64,000 nucleotides of DNA from Candidatus Salinicoccus stercoripullorum (GCA_019113295.1 DXHR01000018.1:186001-250000), one strand, 5' to 3'; counted from the stretch's first letter, positions 13,284 through 23,849 are shown. Notes: generated by a model from the letters alone, not told the origin. Made by a program: numbers and translations.

Positions 13284-13922
13284 CTATATCTCCTTATCCA
13301 TTATCGATTCAGTGATTTCCATGAGTTCCGTGCGGGGGATGAAACGTTCCTTCAGCATATCCGACAATATATTCCCGAGGAAATCCTGCACACATGCAAG
13401 ATGCGAAAATTTCTTTATTGTCACGAGCGACATTTCATAGATTTCGAAGAATAGAGGTTCCGGGTTCCGCTTCTGTATCTCCCCGAACGATTCATACAGC
13501 AGATCGATCTTATCCGCGACGGAGAGGATCTGCCCTTCCAGTGTCTCATCCTTCCCTTCCTTCAGACGACGCTTGTAGATCTCCTGATACTGCTCTGGGA
13601 ATTCCTCCTCGATGAAGCGGGAGGTCATCGTCTCCTCCACTTCCATAAACAGCATATTGAGCTCGCCTGACGCATATTTTACAGGCGTCTTGATGTCCCC
13701 GGTAAAGATTTCGGGATAGTCATGATTCAGCGCCTTTTCGTAAAGATCCTTCCAGTTGACCTCGCTGCCGTGATATTCCTCGACCGTCCCCAGATACTGG
13801 GCAATCTTCGTCACCTTAAAAGAATGTGCGGCAACATTATGTTCCTGGTACTTGAACTTGCCCGGACAGCGGATCAGCTTCTCCAGGTCGTTCAGACTCT
13901 TAAAATACTGATGTACACCCAT
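13284..13922 (-). CDS. HD domain protein (YfbR-like nucleotidase/phosphohydrolase)
   Basis: EHNVAAHSFKVTKIAQYL, ALNHDYPEIFTGDIKTPVKY HD motif. Confidence 0.8.
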   Translation of the reverse strand: MGVHQYFKSLNDLEKLIRCPGKFKYQEHNVAAHSFKVTKIAQYLGTVEEYHGSEVNWKDLYEKALNHDYPEIFTGDIKTPVKYASGELNMLFMEVEETMTSRFIEEEFPEQYQEIYKRRLKEGKDETLEGQILSVADKIDLLYESFGEIQKRNPEPLFFEIYEMSLVTIKKFSHLACVQDFLGNILSDMLKERFIPRTELMEITESIMDKEI

Positions 13923-14509
13923 TACGACTCCTCCTTCACATAGTTGACATAGCTGTCTATCAAGTCTGTGCCGACTTCACCGATATAGGCGCGGACAATC
14001 GTCCCTTCACTGTCGACGAAAAATGTTGTCGGCATCAGATGGATCTTGTAAGATTCAATTGCCGCCGGCTCATCGGCGAACTCGTAGACCGGATATGTAA
14101 CCCCGAATTCCTCGAGGAACTTATCCCGGCTGCTGTCACTGTCGTCAATGCTGATGCCGACTACATCGAGTGACTCCCCGCCGCGTGAGTCCTGATACTC
14201 GATCAGCTCCGGCGTCTCCCGGCGGCATGGATCGCACCAGGAGGCGAAGAAATTGACCACCGTGACATCATTGGATGCGATCGTTTCACGGAATGATCCG
14301 CTGTCATTGATCACCCCTGTGAATTCCCCGTCGAGGATGTTCCGTCCGACAGCATGGTGATTGTCCCGGCCCTCAGAAGTCTGAAGCGTCTCGAGCGACT
14401 GCTGCTGCAGCCGTTCATCCGAAACATTGAGGACCGCTGCAATGCCGGCACCGACCAGTACGAAGAAAGCCGCAAGTGCAATTATGATGATGATATTTTT
14501 CTTGTTCAT
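13922..14509 (-). CDS. TlpA/ResA-like membrane-anchored thiol-disulfide oxidoreductase
   Basis: N-terminal TM, VVNFFASWCDPCRRETPEL. Confidence 0.88.
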   Translation of the reverse strand: MNKKNIIIIIALAAFFVLVGAGIAAVLNVSDERLQQQSLETLQTSEGRDNHHAVGRNILDGEFTGVINDSGSFRETIASNDVTVVNFFASWCDPCRRETPELIEYQDSRGGESLDVVGISIDDSDSSRDKFLEEFGVTYPVYEFADEPAAIESYKIHLMPTTFFVDSEGTIVRAYIGEVGTDLIDSYVNYVKEES

Positions 14510-14591
14510 GGAAACAACATACCTAACTCTATTATTTCAACCATTTTAACACATGCGCGTGAAGTATCCAGTTTTTCGCGCATAAAAAAGA

Positions 14592-14614
14592 CATCCCGCA
14601 TAATGTGCGGGATG
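14592..14614 (-). terminator. Terminator downstream of NlpC/P60 gene
   Basis: catcccgca...tgcgggatg stem followed by U tract on minus strand. Confidence 0.85.
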
Positions 14615-14636
14615 CCAGTCGATCTGAATATCGGTA

Positions 14637-15323
14637 TTAGTAAGTGTAGTAGCCGTCCACTGTTCCGCTTACGTAGCTTACAGAACGTTCGCCGACGCCT
14701 TCTGACGGGTTCAGTGCATCGATCATCTGGCCATTGCCGATGTAGATGCCAACATGCGTTCCGCCGTTGAAGAATACGAGGTCACCCGGCTGTGGATTGG
14801 AAGTCGGAGTACCCGCCGCTTTTTGCGCTGCAGCAGTTCTTGGGATGTCTTTGCCGGTGAACTGTTTCATGAATTGCTGAGTCAGTGCTGAGCAGTCCAC
14901 CGCTGTTGCGGAGTTTCCGCCGTATACGTAGGATTTACCTGCCGCTACTGACTGGGCAACTGATGCTGCGTTGCCGCCTGAAACATTTGTGTTTTCAACC
15001 GGAGCCGGTGCAGCCGGTGCATCGTACTCCTCTACTGCAGGCGCTTCTTCTTCTACTGCAGGTGCTTCTTCTACTGCAGGTGCTTCATAGGACTGTTCAG
15101 TTTCTACAGACTGGGAAGCTTCATTGCCGTATGAATAATCGTATTCATTGTCTTCATAAGTATAAGAATAGCTCTCATAGTTTGATACTGAAGTTGAACT
15201 TGACTGCTCAGAGTGATTTGCTGCGCTGTCGTTTCCGCCGCCGTATGCCGCTGCGTCTACGTTGCCAGCCGCCACTCCTGTCAATGCTGTAACCGTCGCT
15301 ACTGAAAATAACATTTTCTTCAT
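14637..15323 (-). CDS. Secreted NlpC/P60 (C40) peptidase, cell-wall hydrolase
   Basis: Signal peptide MKKMLFSVATVTALTGVAAGNVDA; acidic Pro/Glu linker; AVDCSALTQQFMKQF...GGTHVGIYIGNG. Confidence 0.88.
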   Translation of the reverse strand: MKKMLFSVATVTALTGVAAGNVDAAAYGGGNDSAANHSEQSSSTSVSNYESYSYTYEDNEYDYSYGNEASQSVETEQSYEAPAVEEAPAVEEEAPAVEEYDAPAAPAPVENTNVSGGNAASVAQSVAAGKSYVYGGNSATAVDCSALTQQFMKQFTGKDIPRTAAAQKAAGTPTSNPQPGDLVFFNGGTHVGIYIGNGQMIDALNPSEGVGERSVSYVSGTVDGYYTY

Positions 15324-15474
15324 AATAAAAATATCCTCCTAATTTCCCCTGTCTCAAAACTCAACTCTTATCTCTCTATGTACCTTGATCGGGTAAATTT
15401 CTTTATTGATTATTTAAATTGATATTCAATTTGCAAATAGTCCTGAAAGGAACCGCCCTTCGACTACGATCAAA

Positions 15475-15480
15475 ACTATA
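15475..15480 (-). promoter_or_regulatory. Predicted -10 element (TGTGTGC-TATAGT) of NlpC/P60 gene
   Basis: tgtgtgcTATAGTtttgatcg on minus strand; identical core upstream of the CHAP gene. Confidence 0.65.
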
Positions 15481-15507
15481 GCACACATAAAACATGATTG
15501 GGGCCTT

Positions 15508-15524
15508 TGTAACCCATTTGTAAC
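15508..15524. promoter_or_regulatory. WalR (YycF)-like box
   Basis: TGTAAC-CCATT-TGTAAC fits TGTWAH-N5-TGTWAH; 27 nt from predicted -10. Confidence 0.75.
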
Positions 15525-15790
15525 CTAATCGAAAAAACTGAAATGCAATGTAAAAGATGAGACAATTCAGATGAAAAGCCGGAGTGTACGGCATGACAGG
15601 GGTATACAGTCATGCAAATACGTTTTATGACGATTCCGGGACTGCAAGATTACATATGGAATTATTATGTAAACCGTGTTTTTCCTGCGTTTCAGGAGCA
15701 GTTTTCTGTCTGTTTGCCGATCCCGCCCCGGTGAAAAAAGAACGCCGCCACCCTTTACATCAGAAGGTAATGACGGCCGGTCAAAAGTTT

Positions 15791-16477
15791 TTATTTTATG
15801 AAATCATAGGACGCAGCAGCACTAGCGCTTATTGTTCTTGTTGATTCTACGCCAAATCCGCCATTCCAGTTCATTTCTGAAACCTGGATGGAGCCGTCGG
15901 CATTGACTGCTTCAACGACAGCCACATGACCCATGCTGCCGGCGCCTCCCTGACCTGGATCAAGCTGCATGATTGCACCCACTGAAGGTGAATTGCTTAC
16001 TGTCATCCCTGAGCCGAGGGCTGCACTGTCCCAGTTGGATGCATTGCCCCAGCTGTTGCTGACGGATACTCCCATCTCATTAAGACGTTCATATACATGC
16101 CACGTGCAGTCGCCCTGGGTATAATGGTTTGCTGCAGACGCTGCTGTGTCACCGGCTGGTGCCGGTGCGGATGGTTCTTCATATTCCGCAGTCTGCGGCG
16201 CAGGTGCTGACGGTGCATCATATTCTTCGACTGCCGGCGCTTCGTATGTTGTGTCTGCCGTTTCCTGAGAAGCCTGGTCACCATAGGAATAAGTATATCC
16301 ATCTTCTTCATAGGAGTATGAATAATCCTCATACTCTGAGACCGCCGATGCTGCTGCCTGTTCCGTATTGTCTACAGTATGGTCCTGTCCTTCGTCGAAT
16401 CCTCCCGCTTCTGCATTTCCTGTCGCCACTCCTGTAATCGCCGTGGCTGTCGCCAATGAAAACAACGTTTTCTTCAT
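15791..16477 (-). CDS. Secreted CHAP-domain amidase/endopeptidase, SsaA-like
   Basis: Signal peptide MKKTLFSLATATAITGVATGNAEA; GDCTWHVYERLN...GNASNWD...GHVAVVEAVNADGSIQVSEMNWNG. Confidence 0.9.
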   Translation of the reverse strand: MKKTLFSLATATAITGVATGNAEAGGFDEGQDHTVDNTEQAAASAVSEYEDYSYSYEEDGYTYSYGDQASQETADTTYEAPAVEEYDAPSAPAPQTAEYEEPSAPAPAGDTAASAANHYTQGDCTWHVYERLNEMGVSVSNSWGNASNWDSAALGSGMTVSNSPSVGAIMQLDPGQGGAGSMGHVAVVEAVNADGSIQVSEMNWNGGFGVESTRTISASAAASYDFIK

Positions 16478-16621
16478 AGTAAGTAAATCCTCCTGTATTT
16501 CCCTAAACCCAAAATTCAAGTCTTCTCTCTATATCCCTCAATTGGGCAACAATATTATTCCGCTCAATTGGTATTCAATTTTAAAGTGGTCAAAGTGCAT
16601 GCCTCTTCGATCACGTCCAAA

Positions 16622-16627
16622 ACTATA
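16622..16627 (-). promoter_or_regulatory. Predicted -10 element (TGTGTGC-TATAGT) of CHAP gene
   Basis: tgtgtgcTATAGTttt on minus strand, same as in the neighbouring NlpC gene. Confidence 0.65.
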
Positions 16628-16654
16628 GCACACACCACCCCCTTTTTGGTGGGT

Positions 16655-16671
16655 TGTAACTGACTTGTAAA
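16655..16671. promoter_or_regulatory. WalR (YycF)-like box
   Basis: TGTAAC-TGACT-TGTAAA; 27 nt from predicted -10, same spacing as other copy. Confidence 0.75.
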
Positions 16672-16908
16672 CGAAAGGAAATGACATTTTCGACTTCGTA
16701 ATACAGTAGTTTAATTTTACATCGGAGATGGTGGCTGATGTGATGGGATTATGATTTCAGCCGTGTTATTTTACATGGAATTTACTTCAAAATATATTAC
16801 AGACTCATTTTAGTATTTCGCAGGAGGAGAGGATGAACTCCCCTGAAACAAAGGTTCCAAAATGATGAAGTGGGAATCATGCACCCAGTCGCGCTGCAAA
16901 CTGAAAAA

Positions 16909-16934
16909 ACGCAGAATCCTTTTGGATTCTGCGT
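16909..16934 (-). terminator. Terminator downstream of cytochrome c gene
   Basis: acgcagaatcc...ggattctgcgt with U6 on minus strand. Confidence 0.85.
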
Positions 16935-16953
16935 CCGCGGTTCTTGCAAATTT

Positions 16954-17349
16954 TTATTCAGATTTCTGTGATGCCAGCCATGTAACGAGTGCATCGAGAC
17001 TTTCTTCATCTGACACGAGGCCGCCCGGCATGCCATCCCCGCCTTCTTCGATCTGGGTCCGTATTTCATCTTCGGAATATTCACTTCCCACATTTGTGAG
17101 TGGTGGTCCGGATGCACCTGAAAGATCTTCACCGTGACAACTTATACAGTTGCTCTGTTCGTATGTCTGCTTGGCGAGTTCGGTATCCGACGAATCGGCA
17201 TCGTCGCCTTCCTCACCGCTTTCTTCAGTAGTGACCCCTTCATCCGCCGGCTGGTCTGACTCGTCTTCGCCGCCTTCGCCGTCTCCGCCGCAGGCACCGA
17301 GTACGAGTACCAGGGCAAAACTCATAAGCAGCCAGAATTTCTTCATCAT
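16954..17349 (-). CDS. cccB: Cytochrome c-551-like lipoprotein
   Basis: Lipobox VLGACGG, heme motif NCISCHGEDL; next to prfB as in Bacillus. Confidence 0.82.
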   Translation of the reverse strand: MMKKFWLLMSFALVLVLGACGGDGEGGEDESDQPADEGVTTEESGEEGDDADSSDTELAKQTYEQSNCISCHGEDLSGASGPPLTNVGSEYSEDEIRTQIEEGGDGMPGGLVSDEESLDALVTWLASQKSE

Positions 17350-17443
17350 CAAAGCCCCCCTGATATTAAATAGTATACACCTATCCCATACCCCCAAATC
17401 CATCACAGTCAAACAACCGCAGAGCATTTGTCACAAAATAAAG

Positions 17444-17465
17444 GACGCCTCCAAAGAGACGCCCT
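17444..17465 (-). terminator. Terminator downstream of prfB
   Basis: gggcgtctc tttg gaggcgtcc stem, followed by TTTATTTT on minus strand. Confidence 0.7.
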
Positions 17466-17475
17466 TCATCATATA

Positions 17476-18577
17476 TTACATATTCAGCCTGAGATAGGCT
17501 TCAATGAACGGTGACAATCCGCCGTCCATGACTTTGTCTGTATTGCCGACTTCGTAGTTGGTCCTGTGGTCCTTGACCATGGAGTAGGGATGGAATACGT
17601 AGGACCGGATCTGGCTGCCCCAGCCGATCTCTTTCTGCTCTCCCTTGATTGCTGCGATTTCCGCCTTCTGATCTTCAAGTTCTTTCTGGTAGAGCTTGGA
17701 TTTCAGCATATTCATCGCCTGTTCACGGTTTTTGATCTGTGAGCGTTCGTTCTGGCATGTGACGACGATGCCTGTCGGATGGTGTGTAATCCTGACGGCG
17801 GAGTCGGTCGTATTGACGTGCTGTCCTCCGGCACCGCTGGCACGGTATGTGTCGATGGATATGTCTTCACTCTTCACTTCAACCTGGATTTCCGTGTTGT
17901 CGAACTGCGGTGTCACTTCACATGACACGAATGAAGTATGCCGTCTGCCGGATGAATCGAAAGGTGATATACGCACGAGGCGGTGGACGCCTTTTTCCGC
18001 CTTCAGCAAGCCGTATGCATTCACACCCCTGATGGAGAGTGTCACACTTTTCACGCCGGCTTCGTCTCCGTCCTGGTAGTCGAGTGTCTCAACTTTCCAT
18101 CCCTGCCCTTCTGCATACCTCTGGTACATGCGGAGCAGCATTTCAGCCCAGTCCTGGGATTCTGTGCCGCCCGCTCCGGGATGCAGTTCGAGTATTGCAC
18201 TCAGATGGTCGTGTTCATCATCGAGAAGGATATTGAGTTCATATGCATCAACTTTCTTCTGTGTCTCGCGGACGCTCTCCTCGATCATTTCCCTCATATC
18301 CTCGTCATTCTCTTCCTTCAGCAGTTCATGGGAGACTTCGATGTCCTCAACGTCTGCTTCTATCTCACGGAAGCCCTCGACGATCTTCTTCAGATGATTG
18401 TTCGCGTCGATGACTTCCTGGGCTTTCTCCTGATTGTTCCAGAACCCGGGATCTGCCATGCGTTCTTCATATTCCCTTATTTGGGTCTCTTTTTCCTCGA
18501 GGTCAAAGAGACCCCCTGAAATCGTCCAATTTGCCGTGCATATCCTGGACGAAATTTTTCACTTCATGCAATTCCAT
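17476..18577 (-). CDS. prfB: Peptide chain release factor 2, expressed by programmed +1 frameshift at 18503-18505
   Basis: GGQHVN motif; zero-frame ATG at 18577 gives 24 codons then TGA in AGGGGGTCTCTTTGAC, +1 frame continues into the 327-aa ORF. Confidence 0.96.
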
Positions 18578-18594
18578 AAAATTTCCTTCTTTCT

Positions 18595-21117
18595 TTATTG
18601 TCCGTGACAGTTTTTGTATTTCTTGCCTGAGCCGCATGGGCATGGGTCATTGCGGCCGACTCTCACTTCCTTTTTGACCGGCCCTTTTTTGACCTTTTCC
18701 TTGCCGTCGCCCGTCTGCATCTCATTTTTCTTGACGACCTGTTCACGCTTGATCTCCTCGTCGGATTTCAGTTCAGTCTTCAGGACGTATTTCGCAGTAT
18801 CATCTTCAATGGAGACGAGCATGTCCTCGAACATCTGCAGCCCTTCGTTCTGATACTCGCGCAGCGGATTGATCTGACCGTATGAACGGAGGTGTATGCC
18901 AGTCCTCAGCTGGTCCATGCTGTCGATATGTTCCACCCATTTCCGGTCGATGGTGCGGAGCATCATCATCCGCTCGAACAGCCTCATCTTCTCACTCGTG
19001 AGCTTCTCTTCCTTCTGCTCAAGCTCGTCTTTTATCTTTTCGAGGATGAGCGCCGAGATCTCTTCATTCTCCCTGCCGCGTACATCCGGCACGGTGATGG
19101 ACTCTTCCGACAGGTACATATCCTCGACAGTCTTGATGAACTGGTCGTAGTCGATCAGCTCGTCATCATCCAGGATGTAGTAGTTGACCGTACGTTCCAC
19201 CGATGATTCGATCATACCCATCAGCTGCTCGCGCACATCATCCTGATCGATGATGTCATTGCGTTCCTGATAGATGATTTCACGCTGGCGCCTCAGTACA
19301 TCATCATATTCGAGCAGTTTCTTACGTGAATCGAAGTTATTGCCCTCGACACGTTTCTGGGAGGATTCGACCGCCCTCGAGATCATCTTGGATGTAATCT
19401 CCTCCTCCTGCATTCCAAGCCGTCCCATCATACCCTGCATGCGTTCCGAACCGAAACGCCGCATGAGGTCATCTTCAAGTGACAGGTAGAATGTACTGAC
19501 ACCGACGTCCCCCTGACGTCCGGAACGTCCGCGGAGCTGGTCGTCGATACGCCTGGATTCATGCCGCTCCGTACCGATTACGGCCAGGCCGCCCGCTTCT
19601 TTGACACCTTCTCCAAGCTTGATGTCCGTACCGCGTCCGGCCATGTTGGTCGCAATCGTCACGGCACCTTTCCGGCCGGCGTTCATGATGATGTCCGCTT
19701 CCCTTTCATGGTTCTTCGCGTTCAGTACATTATGGCGGATGCCTTTCTTGCTGAGAAGGTTCGCGATATATTCACTTGTTTCCACCGCAACCGTCCCGAT
19801 CAGCACAGGCTGGCCGCTGCGGTGGCGTTCCACCACTTCATCAACAACATTCCTGAACTTGATATCCTTGGTCGAATAGATCCTGTCCGTCCTGTCTTCC
19901 CGTGCGATCGGCAGGTTTGTCGGGATGACCGTCACCTTCATATTGTATATGTTGATGAATTCCTCTTCCTCGGTTTTGGCTGTACCGGTCATGCCGGATA
20001 GTTTATTGTACTGCCTGAAGAAGTTCTGGAAAGTGATGGACGCCATCGTGCGGGATTCATTCTGGATTTCAACACCTTCCTTCGCTTCGATCGCCTGGTG
20101 AAGCCCGTCGGAAAAGCGGCGGCCTTTCATCTTACGGCCGGTGAACTGGTCGACGATGACGATCTTGTCCTCCTCGACGACATAATCGATATCACGCTGC
20201 ATCGAGAAGTGCGCCTTCAGTGCCTGGTTGATGTGATGGAGGAGGTTGACATGTTTCACGTCATACAGATTATCCACTTTGAACCATTTCTCCGCCTTCT
20301 CCATGCCCTCATCGTTTAGCTGGATGTTCTTTGTCTTGATATCGTATGTGAAATCCTCGTCTTCTTTGAGCATCTTGACGAACTGATTGGCCTGTATATA
20401 CTGTGTATTCGTCTGGTTCGCCCTGCCTGAGATGATCAGCGGTGTACGGGCCTCGTCAATCAGTATGGAGTCGACTTCATCGATGATGGCATAGTTGAGT
20501 CCGCGCAGCACCCGGTCCTTCTTGTAGGTCACCATGTTGTCCCTCAAGTAGTCGAAGCCGAGTTCATTATTTGTCGTATACGTAATATCAGCGGCGTACG
20601 CTTCCCGTTTCTCCTCACTGTTCTTGGCGTTCAGGTTAAGCCCGACAGTCAGTTTCAGGAAGTTGTAGAGCACCGACATTTCCTCCATCTGGGTGGCAGA
20701 AAGGTATTCGTTGACCGTGATGACGTGGACACCTTTGCCCGTCAGGGCATTCAGATATACCGGCAGTGTTGCCGTCAGCGTCTTACCTTCACCGGTCTTC
20801 ATTTCGGAAATGTCACCTTTATGAAGTGCAGCTCCGCCCATTATCTGTACAGGGTAGGGCTCGAGGCCAAGCGTCCTTTTGGAGGCTTCACGGACGACGG
20901 CAAAAGCTTCAGGCAGAATCTGATCCAGCAGCTTCTCTTCTGCCTTGTCATCTTCCGCACCGGCAAGTGTTTCCTTGAACTCATCGGTTTTACCCTGCAG
21001 TGCCGCATCATCCAGACCGGCCATCGTTTCCTTGTAGCCCTCGACCTTTTCAGCGATTTTCCGGAGGGAGCGCAGCTCCCTTTTATTACCGTCAAAGACT
21101 TTGTCCAAAATACCCAT
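18595..21117 (-). CDS. secA: Preprotein translocase ATPase SecA
   Basis: [22 protein letters not shown]-like [14 protein letters not shown]-terminal zinc motif [14 protein letters not shown]. Confidence 0.98.
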   Translation of the reverse strand: MGILDKVFDGNKRELRSLRKIAEKVEGYKETMAGLDDAALQGKTDEFKETLAGAEDDKAEEKLLDQILPEAFAVVREASKRTLGLEPYPVQIMGGAALHKGDISEMKTGEGKTLTATLPVYLNALTGKGVHVITVNEYLSATQMEEMSVLYNFLKLTVGLNLNAKNSEEKREAYAADITYTTNNELGFDYLRDNMVTYKKDRVLRGLNYAIIDEVDSILIDEARTPLIISGRANQTNTQYIQANQFVKMLKEDEDFTYDIKTKNIQLNDEGMEKAEKWFKVDNLYDVKHVNLLHHINQALKAHFSMQRDIDYVVEEDKIVIVDQFTGRKMKGRRFSDGLHQAIEAKEGVEIQNESRTMASITFQNFFRQYNKLSGMTGTAKTEEEEFINIYNMKVTVIPTNLPIAREDRTDRIYSTKDIKFRNVVDEVVERHRSGQPVLIGTVAVETSEYIANLLSKKGIRHNVLNAKNHEREADIIMNAGRKGAVTIATNMAGRGTDIKLGEGVKEAGGLAVIGTERHESRRIDDQLRGRSGRQGDVGVSTFYLSLEDDLMRRFGSERMQGMMGRLGMQEEEITSKMISRAVESSQKRVEGNNFDSRKKLLEYDDVLRRQREIIYQERNDIIDQDDVREQLMGMIESSVERTVNYYILDDDELIDYDQFIKTVEDMYLSEESITVPDVRGRENEEISALILEKIKDELEQKEEKLTSEKMRLFERMMMLRTIDRKWVEHIDSMDQLRTGIHLRSYGQINPLREYQNEGLQMFEDMLVSIEDDTAKYVLKTELKSDEEIKREQVVKKNEMQTGDGKEKVKKGPVKKEVRVGRNDPCPCGSGKKYKNCHGQ

Positions 21118-21219
21118 GGATTTCTCTCCCTCATTGTATCTCACTATGAATTCATCTCATTATAATACCACTAAACGCCGCAAAATAAAATATGTACGCA
21201 TCGCAGGGCATTCACAATT

Positions 21220-21247
21220 AATCCCCGGCTGATGACAGCCGGGGATT
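21220..21247 (-). terminator. Terminator downstream of hpf
   Basis: aatccccggct...agccggggatt stem. Confidence 0.65.
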
Positions 21248-21269
21248 CTATCCCGATCCCTGGGAAAGT

Positions 21270-21851
21270 TTATATGTCCTGATCCGTTTCGATGAGTCCG
21301 TACTTGCCGTCGTTGCGTTTATATACGATGCTTGTGCCATCGGTCTCCCTGTCATTGAAAACGAAGAAGTCATGGCCGAGCATGTTCATCTGCAATACTG
21401 CCTCTTCAGAATCCATCGGTTTCAGCTGGAACTTTTTGGAGCGGACGATGTAGTTTTCCGTATCGGCTTTGTCGTCCTCTTCCTCCCGGAATTCATGGTT
21501 CGCGTCCATTTCCAGTTTGGCGAAGAAGTCCTGCTCAGGATTCTTCTCCCTGAACTTGCGGTTGATCTTCGTCTTATGCTTTCTGATCTGCCTTTCGAGT
21601 TTGTCCACGATCAGGTCGACCGCCGCATACACATCCTCGTGCTTTTCCTCCGCTCTCAGAGTCAGGTTTTTCATCGGAATTGTGATTTCGACTTTGCCCT
21701 GCTTGTTGCTGTAAGTCTTGATATTGACATGTGCATGTGTGTTCGGAGCATTTGTAAAGTAACGTTCCAGCTTGCTGACCTTTTCCTCGATGTGGTTCCT
21801 GATTGCATCTGTTACCTCAATATTTTCTCCTCGAATTTCACATCTGATCAT
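21270..21851 (-). CDS. hpf: Ribosome hibernation promoting factor, long form
   Basis: N-terminal RaiA fold plus C-terminal [34 protein letters not shown] dimerisation domain. Confidence 0.95.
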   Translation of the reverse strand: MIRCEIRGENIEVTDAIRNHIEEKVSKLERYFTNAPNTHAHVNIKTYSNKQGKVEITIPMKNLTLRAEEKHEDVYAAVDLIVDKLERQIRKHKTKINRKFREKNPEQDFFAKLEMDANHEFREEEDDKADTENYIVRSKKFQLKPMDSEEAVLQMNMLGHDFFVFNDRETDGTSIVYKRNDGKYGLIETDQDI

Positions 21852-21906
21852 AGTGAAACCCCTCCTTCAATGCGATATACTTCCTGCTTTTATTATATCA
21901 GAGTAT

Positions 21907-22581
21907 TCAGGCTTTTGAAAACGTTAACACATCCACGCCGGCAGGCTTTCCTGTGTAAATTTTTTCAAGCGCCTGATGTACAGTGATACCGGTTGTATAG
22001 ATATCATCCACGACCAGAACCCGCTTCCCTGCAAGCATTGGAGCAACCTGATCATCCTTGAAATAAAAAGGGTTGGAAGCACCAATACGCGCCCGCTTGC
22101 CGAGTTCGGACTGCCGCCCGGCCTTGTCTGTGGCAAGGATATCCCTGTACGGGACTTTTGCCGCCTCAAGCACCATGGAAGTCTGGTTGTATCCCCTCTC
22201 TTCCATCCTTGCGGGGGAGACAGGAATTGGTATGGACATATCATATTCCCAGAAGCGGCACTTCAGAAACATCGAAATCACCTCCCTGAGTGCGGCGTCT
22301 TTTGTGAATTTGTACCTGTGGAACAGCATCTTCACTTCCCCCGTATAATCCATCATGCACATGATTTTTCCCGGGCGGCGGTAATTCTCCGCGAGGAAAC
22401 GGCAGTCCCTGCACTCCCCCTCCGCACTGTCCATGAGACGATGGCAGAAGCTGCACCGCTCCCCGGAACGCCACAGAGAAAGTCTTTCCCTGCATGGTGT
22501 GCAGAGCGGTTTTCGGCGTTTGAACATTGTTATGAGATCGGCTTCCTCCTCTATACGTGAGTGGCAGTACAGACAGATCAT
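21907..22581 (-). CDS. comFC: ComF family protein (phosphoribosyltransferase-like, ComFC)
   Basis: Zn-finger-like C-x2-C sets; VLVVDDIYTTGITVHQ PRTase motif. Confidence 0.9.
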   Translation of the reverse strand: MICLYCHSRIEEEADLITMFKRRKPLCTPCRERLSLWRSGERCSFCHRLMDSAEGECRDCRFLAENYRRPGKIMCMMDYTGEVKMLFHRYKFTKDAALREVISMFLKCRFWEYDMSIPIPVSPARMEERGYNQTSMVLEAAKVPYRDILATDKAGRQSELGKRARIGASNPFYFKDDQVAPMLAGKRVLVVDDIYTTGITVHQALEKIYTGKPAGVDVLTFSKA

Positions 22582-23828
22582 AACGTCACCCTGCCGTCAT
22601 TGAAATTTCTGATGTTCCTGATGGCCCGGCGGATGTGCCCGGTGTTGTATGCTGCCATGAACCATATATTCCCCACAGGGTCGTCCATTTTGCGTCCGGT
22701 CCGGCCGCATATCTGGACCAGGCTGTCCGAATTGAACATCTCCGCCCCCACGACGATCACATCCAGATTTTTGAACGTCACACCCCGCTCCAGTATGGTC
22801 GTCGTAAGCAGCACCCTGGTTTCACTGCTTCGCATGCTGTCCACTTTCCTGTATCTCGCCTCATCCCCGCTGTATACCGAATCCGACCCGGGAAACTTTG
22901 CAGCTACGAGCGGATGAAGCTTCTCCATCATTCTGATTTCCGGCACAAACACAAGCACCCTGCGCCCTCTTTTGAGTATGCCGGCAATCAGATCTTCAAG
23001 CCTTGCAGGCAGCCTGCGCTTATTGACGTCTTTTGAAATGCCCTGCCACACGACCTTCGGTATGGCCAGGTCATACCCATGATATCTCCGATTGAGTGTC
23101 ACCACATTCTCCGCCCCCGCAAATTCGACCATGTCCCTGTTTGGCGTGGCTGTCATCAGCACGATGGTGGAGGGGGTGGCGGCCGCCCGGCGGACTGCAT
23201 CCAACAGCTGCCTGTCTGAGGACATCGGGAATGCATCCGTCTCATCCACTATGATCAGTCCGAAATGACCGATGTAATTATAGAGCTGATGCACAGTGCA
23301 GACGGTGAACCTGTGTTCAAACTCCACCTTCACCCCGGTATAGAGCAGGTCGATGTCCGAATCCCTGAACGCACCCCTCAGCCGGAGATGCACTTCCTTG
23401 ACTACATCTATGCGGGGCGAGACGAACGCTACATTCATCCCCCGCCGCCGGGCAAGTGAAATCGCTTCAAAGACGATTTCCGTCTTGCCTGCCCCCGTCA
23501 CGGCATGAAGCAGCATATCTGAATGTGCCGAGAGCGCTCCGACAATCCGGTCTGAGGCCGCCTGCTGCGCTTCACTGAGCTCAAAGCCAAGATGATAGCG
23601 GCATACTTCGGCTTTCTCCGCCGTATGGATCACCCGCAGCGGCGTAACGCTGTCCGAGCGCCCGATGTTTACACATTTCAGGCAATAAACAACGTCCGTG
23701 CCGTGATATCCGGAGTAATATTTATAGAAATACCGCTTCACATCATTGCTGCAGCGGTGGCAAACATACTTATCGGGGTCCACACCCCTGTCCATGTAGA
23801 TTTCGCCTTTCATATGTTTGATGATCAT
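22578..23828 (-). CDS. comFA: Competence helicase ComFA
   Basis: CHRCSNDVKRYFY zinc motif; HAVTGAGKTEI; DETDAFP; QICGRTGRK. Confidence 0.92.
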   Translation of the reverse strand: MIIKHMKGEIYMDRGVDPDKYVCHRCSNDVKRYFYKYYSGYHGTDVVYCLKCVNIGRSDSVTPLRVIHTAEKAEVCRYHLGFELSEAQQAASDRIVGALSAHSDMLLHAVTGAGKTEIVFEAISLARRRGMNVAFVSPRIDVVKEVHLRLRGAFRDSDIDLLYTGVKVEFEHRFTVCTVHQLYNYIGHFGLIIVDETDAFPMSSDRQLLDAVRRAAATPSTIVLMTATPNRDMVEFAGAENVVTLNRRYHGYDLAIPKVVWQGISKDVNKRRLPARLEDLIAGILKRGRRVLVFVPEIRMMEKLHPLVAAKFPGSDSVYSGDEARYRKVDSMRSSETRVLLTTTILERGVTFKNLDVIVVGAEMFNSDSLVQICGRTGRKMDDPVGNIWFMAAYNTGHIRRAIRNIRNFNDGRVTL

Positions 23829-23849
23829 CTTCTCATCCTCCCATAAAAA

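Noticed and set aside
15000-15110. Short tandem repeat encoding EAPAVEE in the NlpC protein as a possible mobile or contingency repeat
   Set aside because: Few imperfect copies, in frame, consistent with an ordinary low-complexity linker.
15584-15844. 86-aa plus-strand ORF between the NlpC and CHAP genes
   Set aside because: No convincing SD or similarity; overlaps the CHAP gene 3' end; likely chance.
16797-17132. 111-aa minus-strand ORF overlapping the cccB-like gene in another frame
   Set aside because: Out-of-frame shadow of cytochrome c gene; terminator at 16909-16934 lies inside it.
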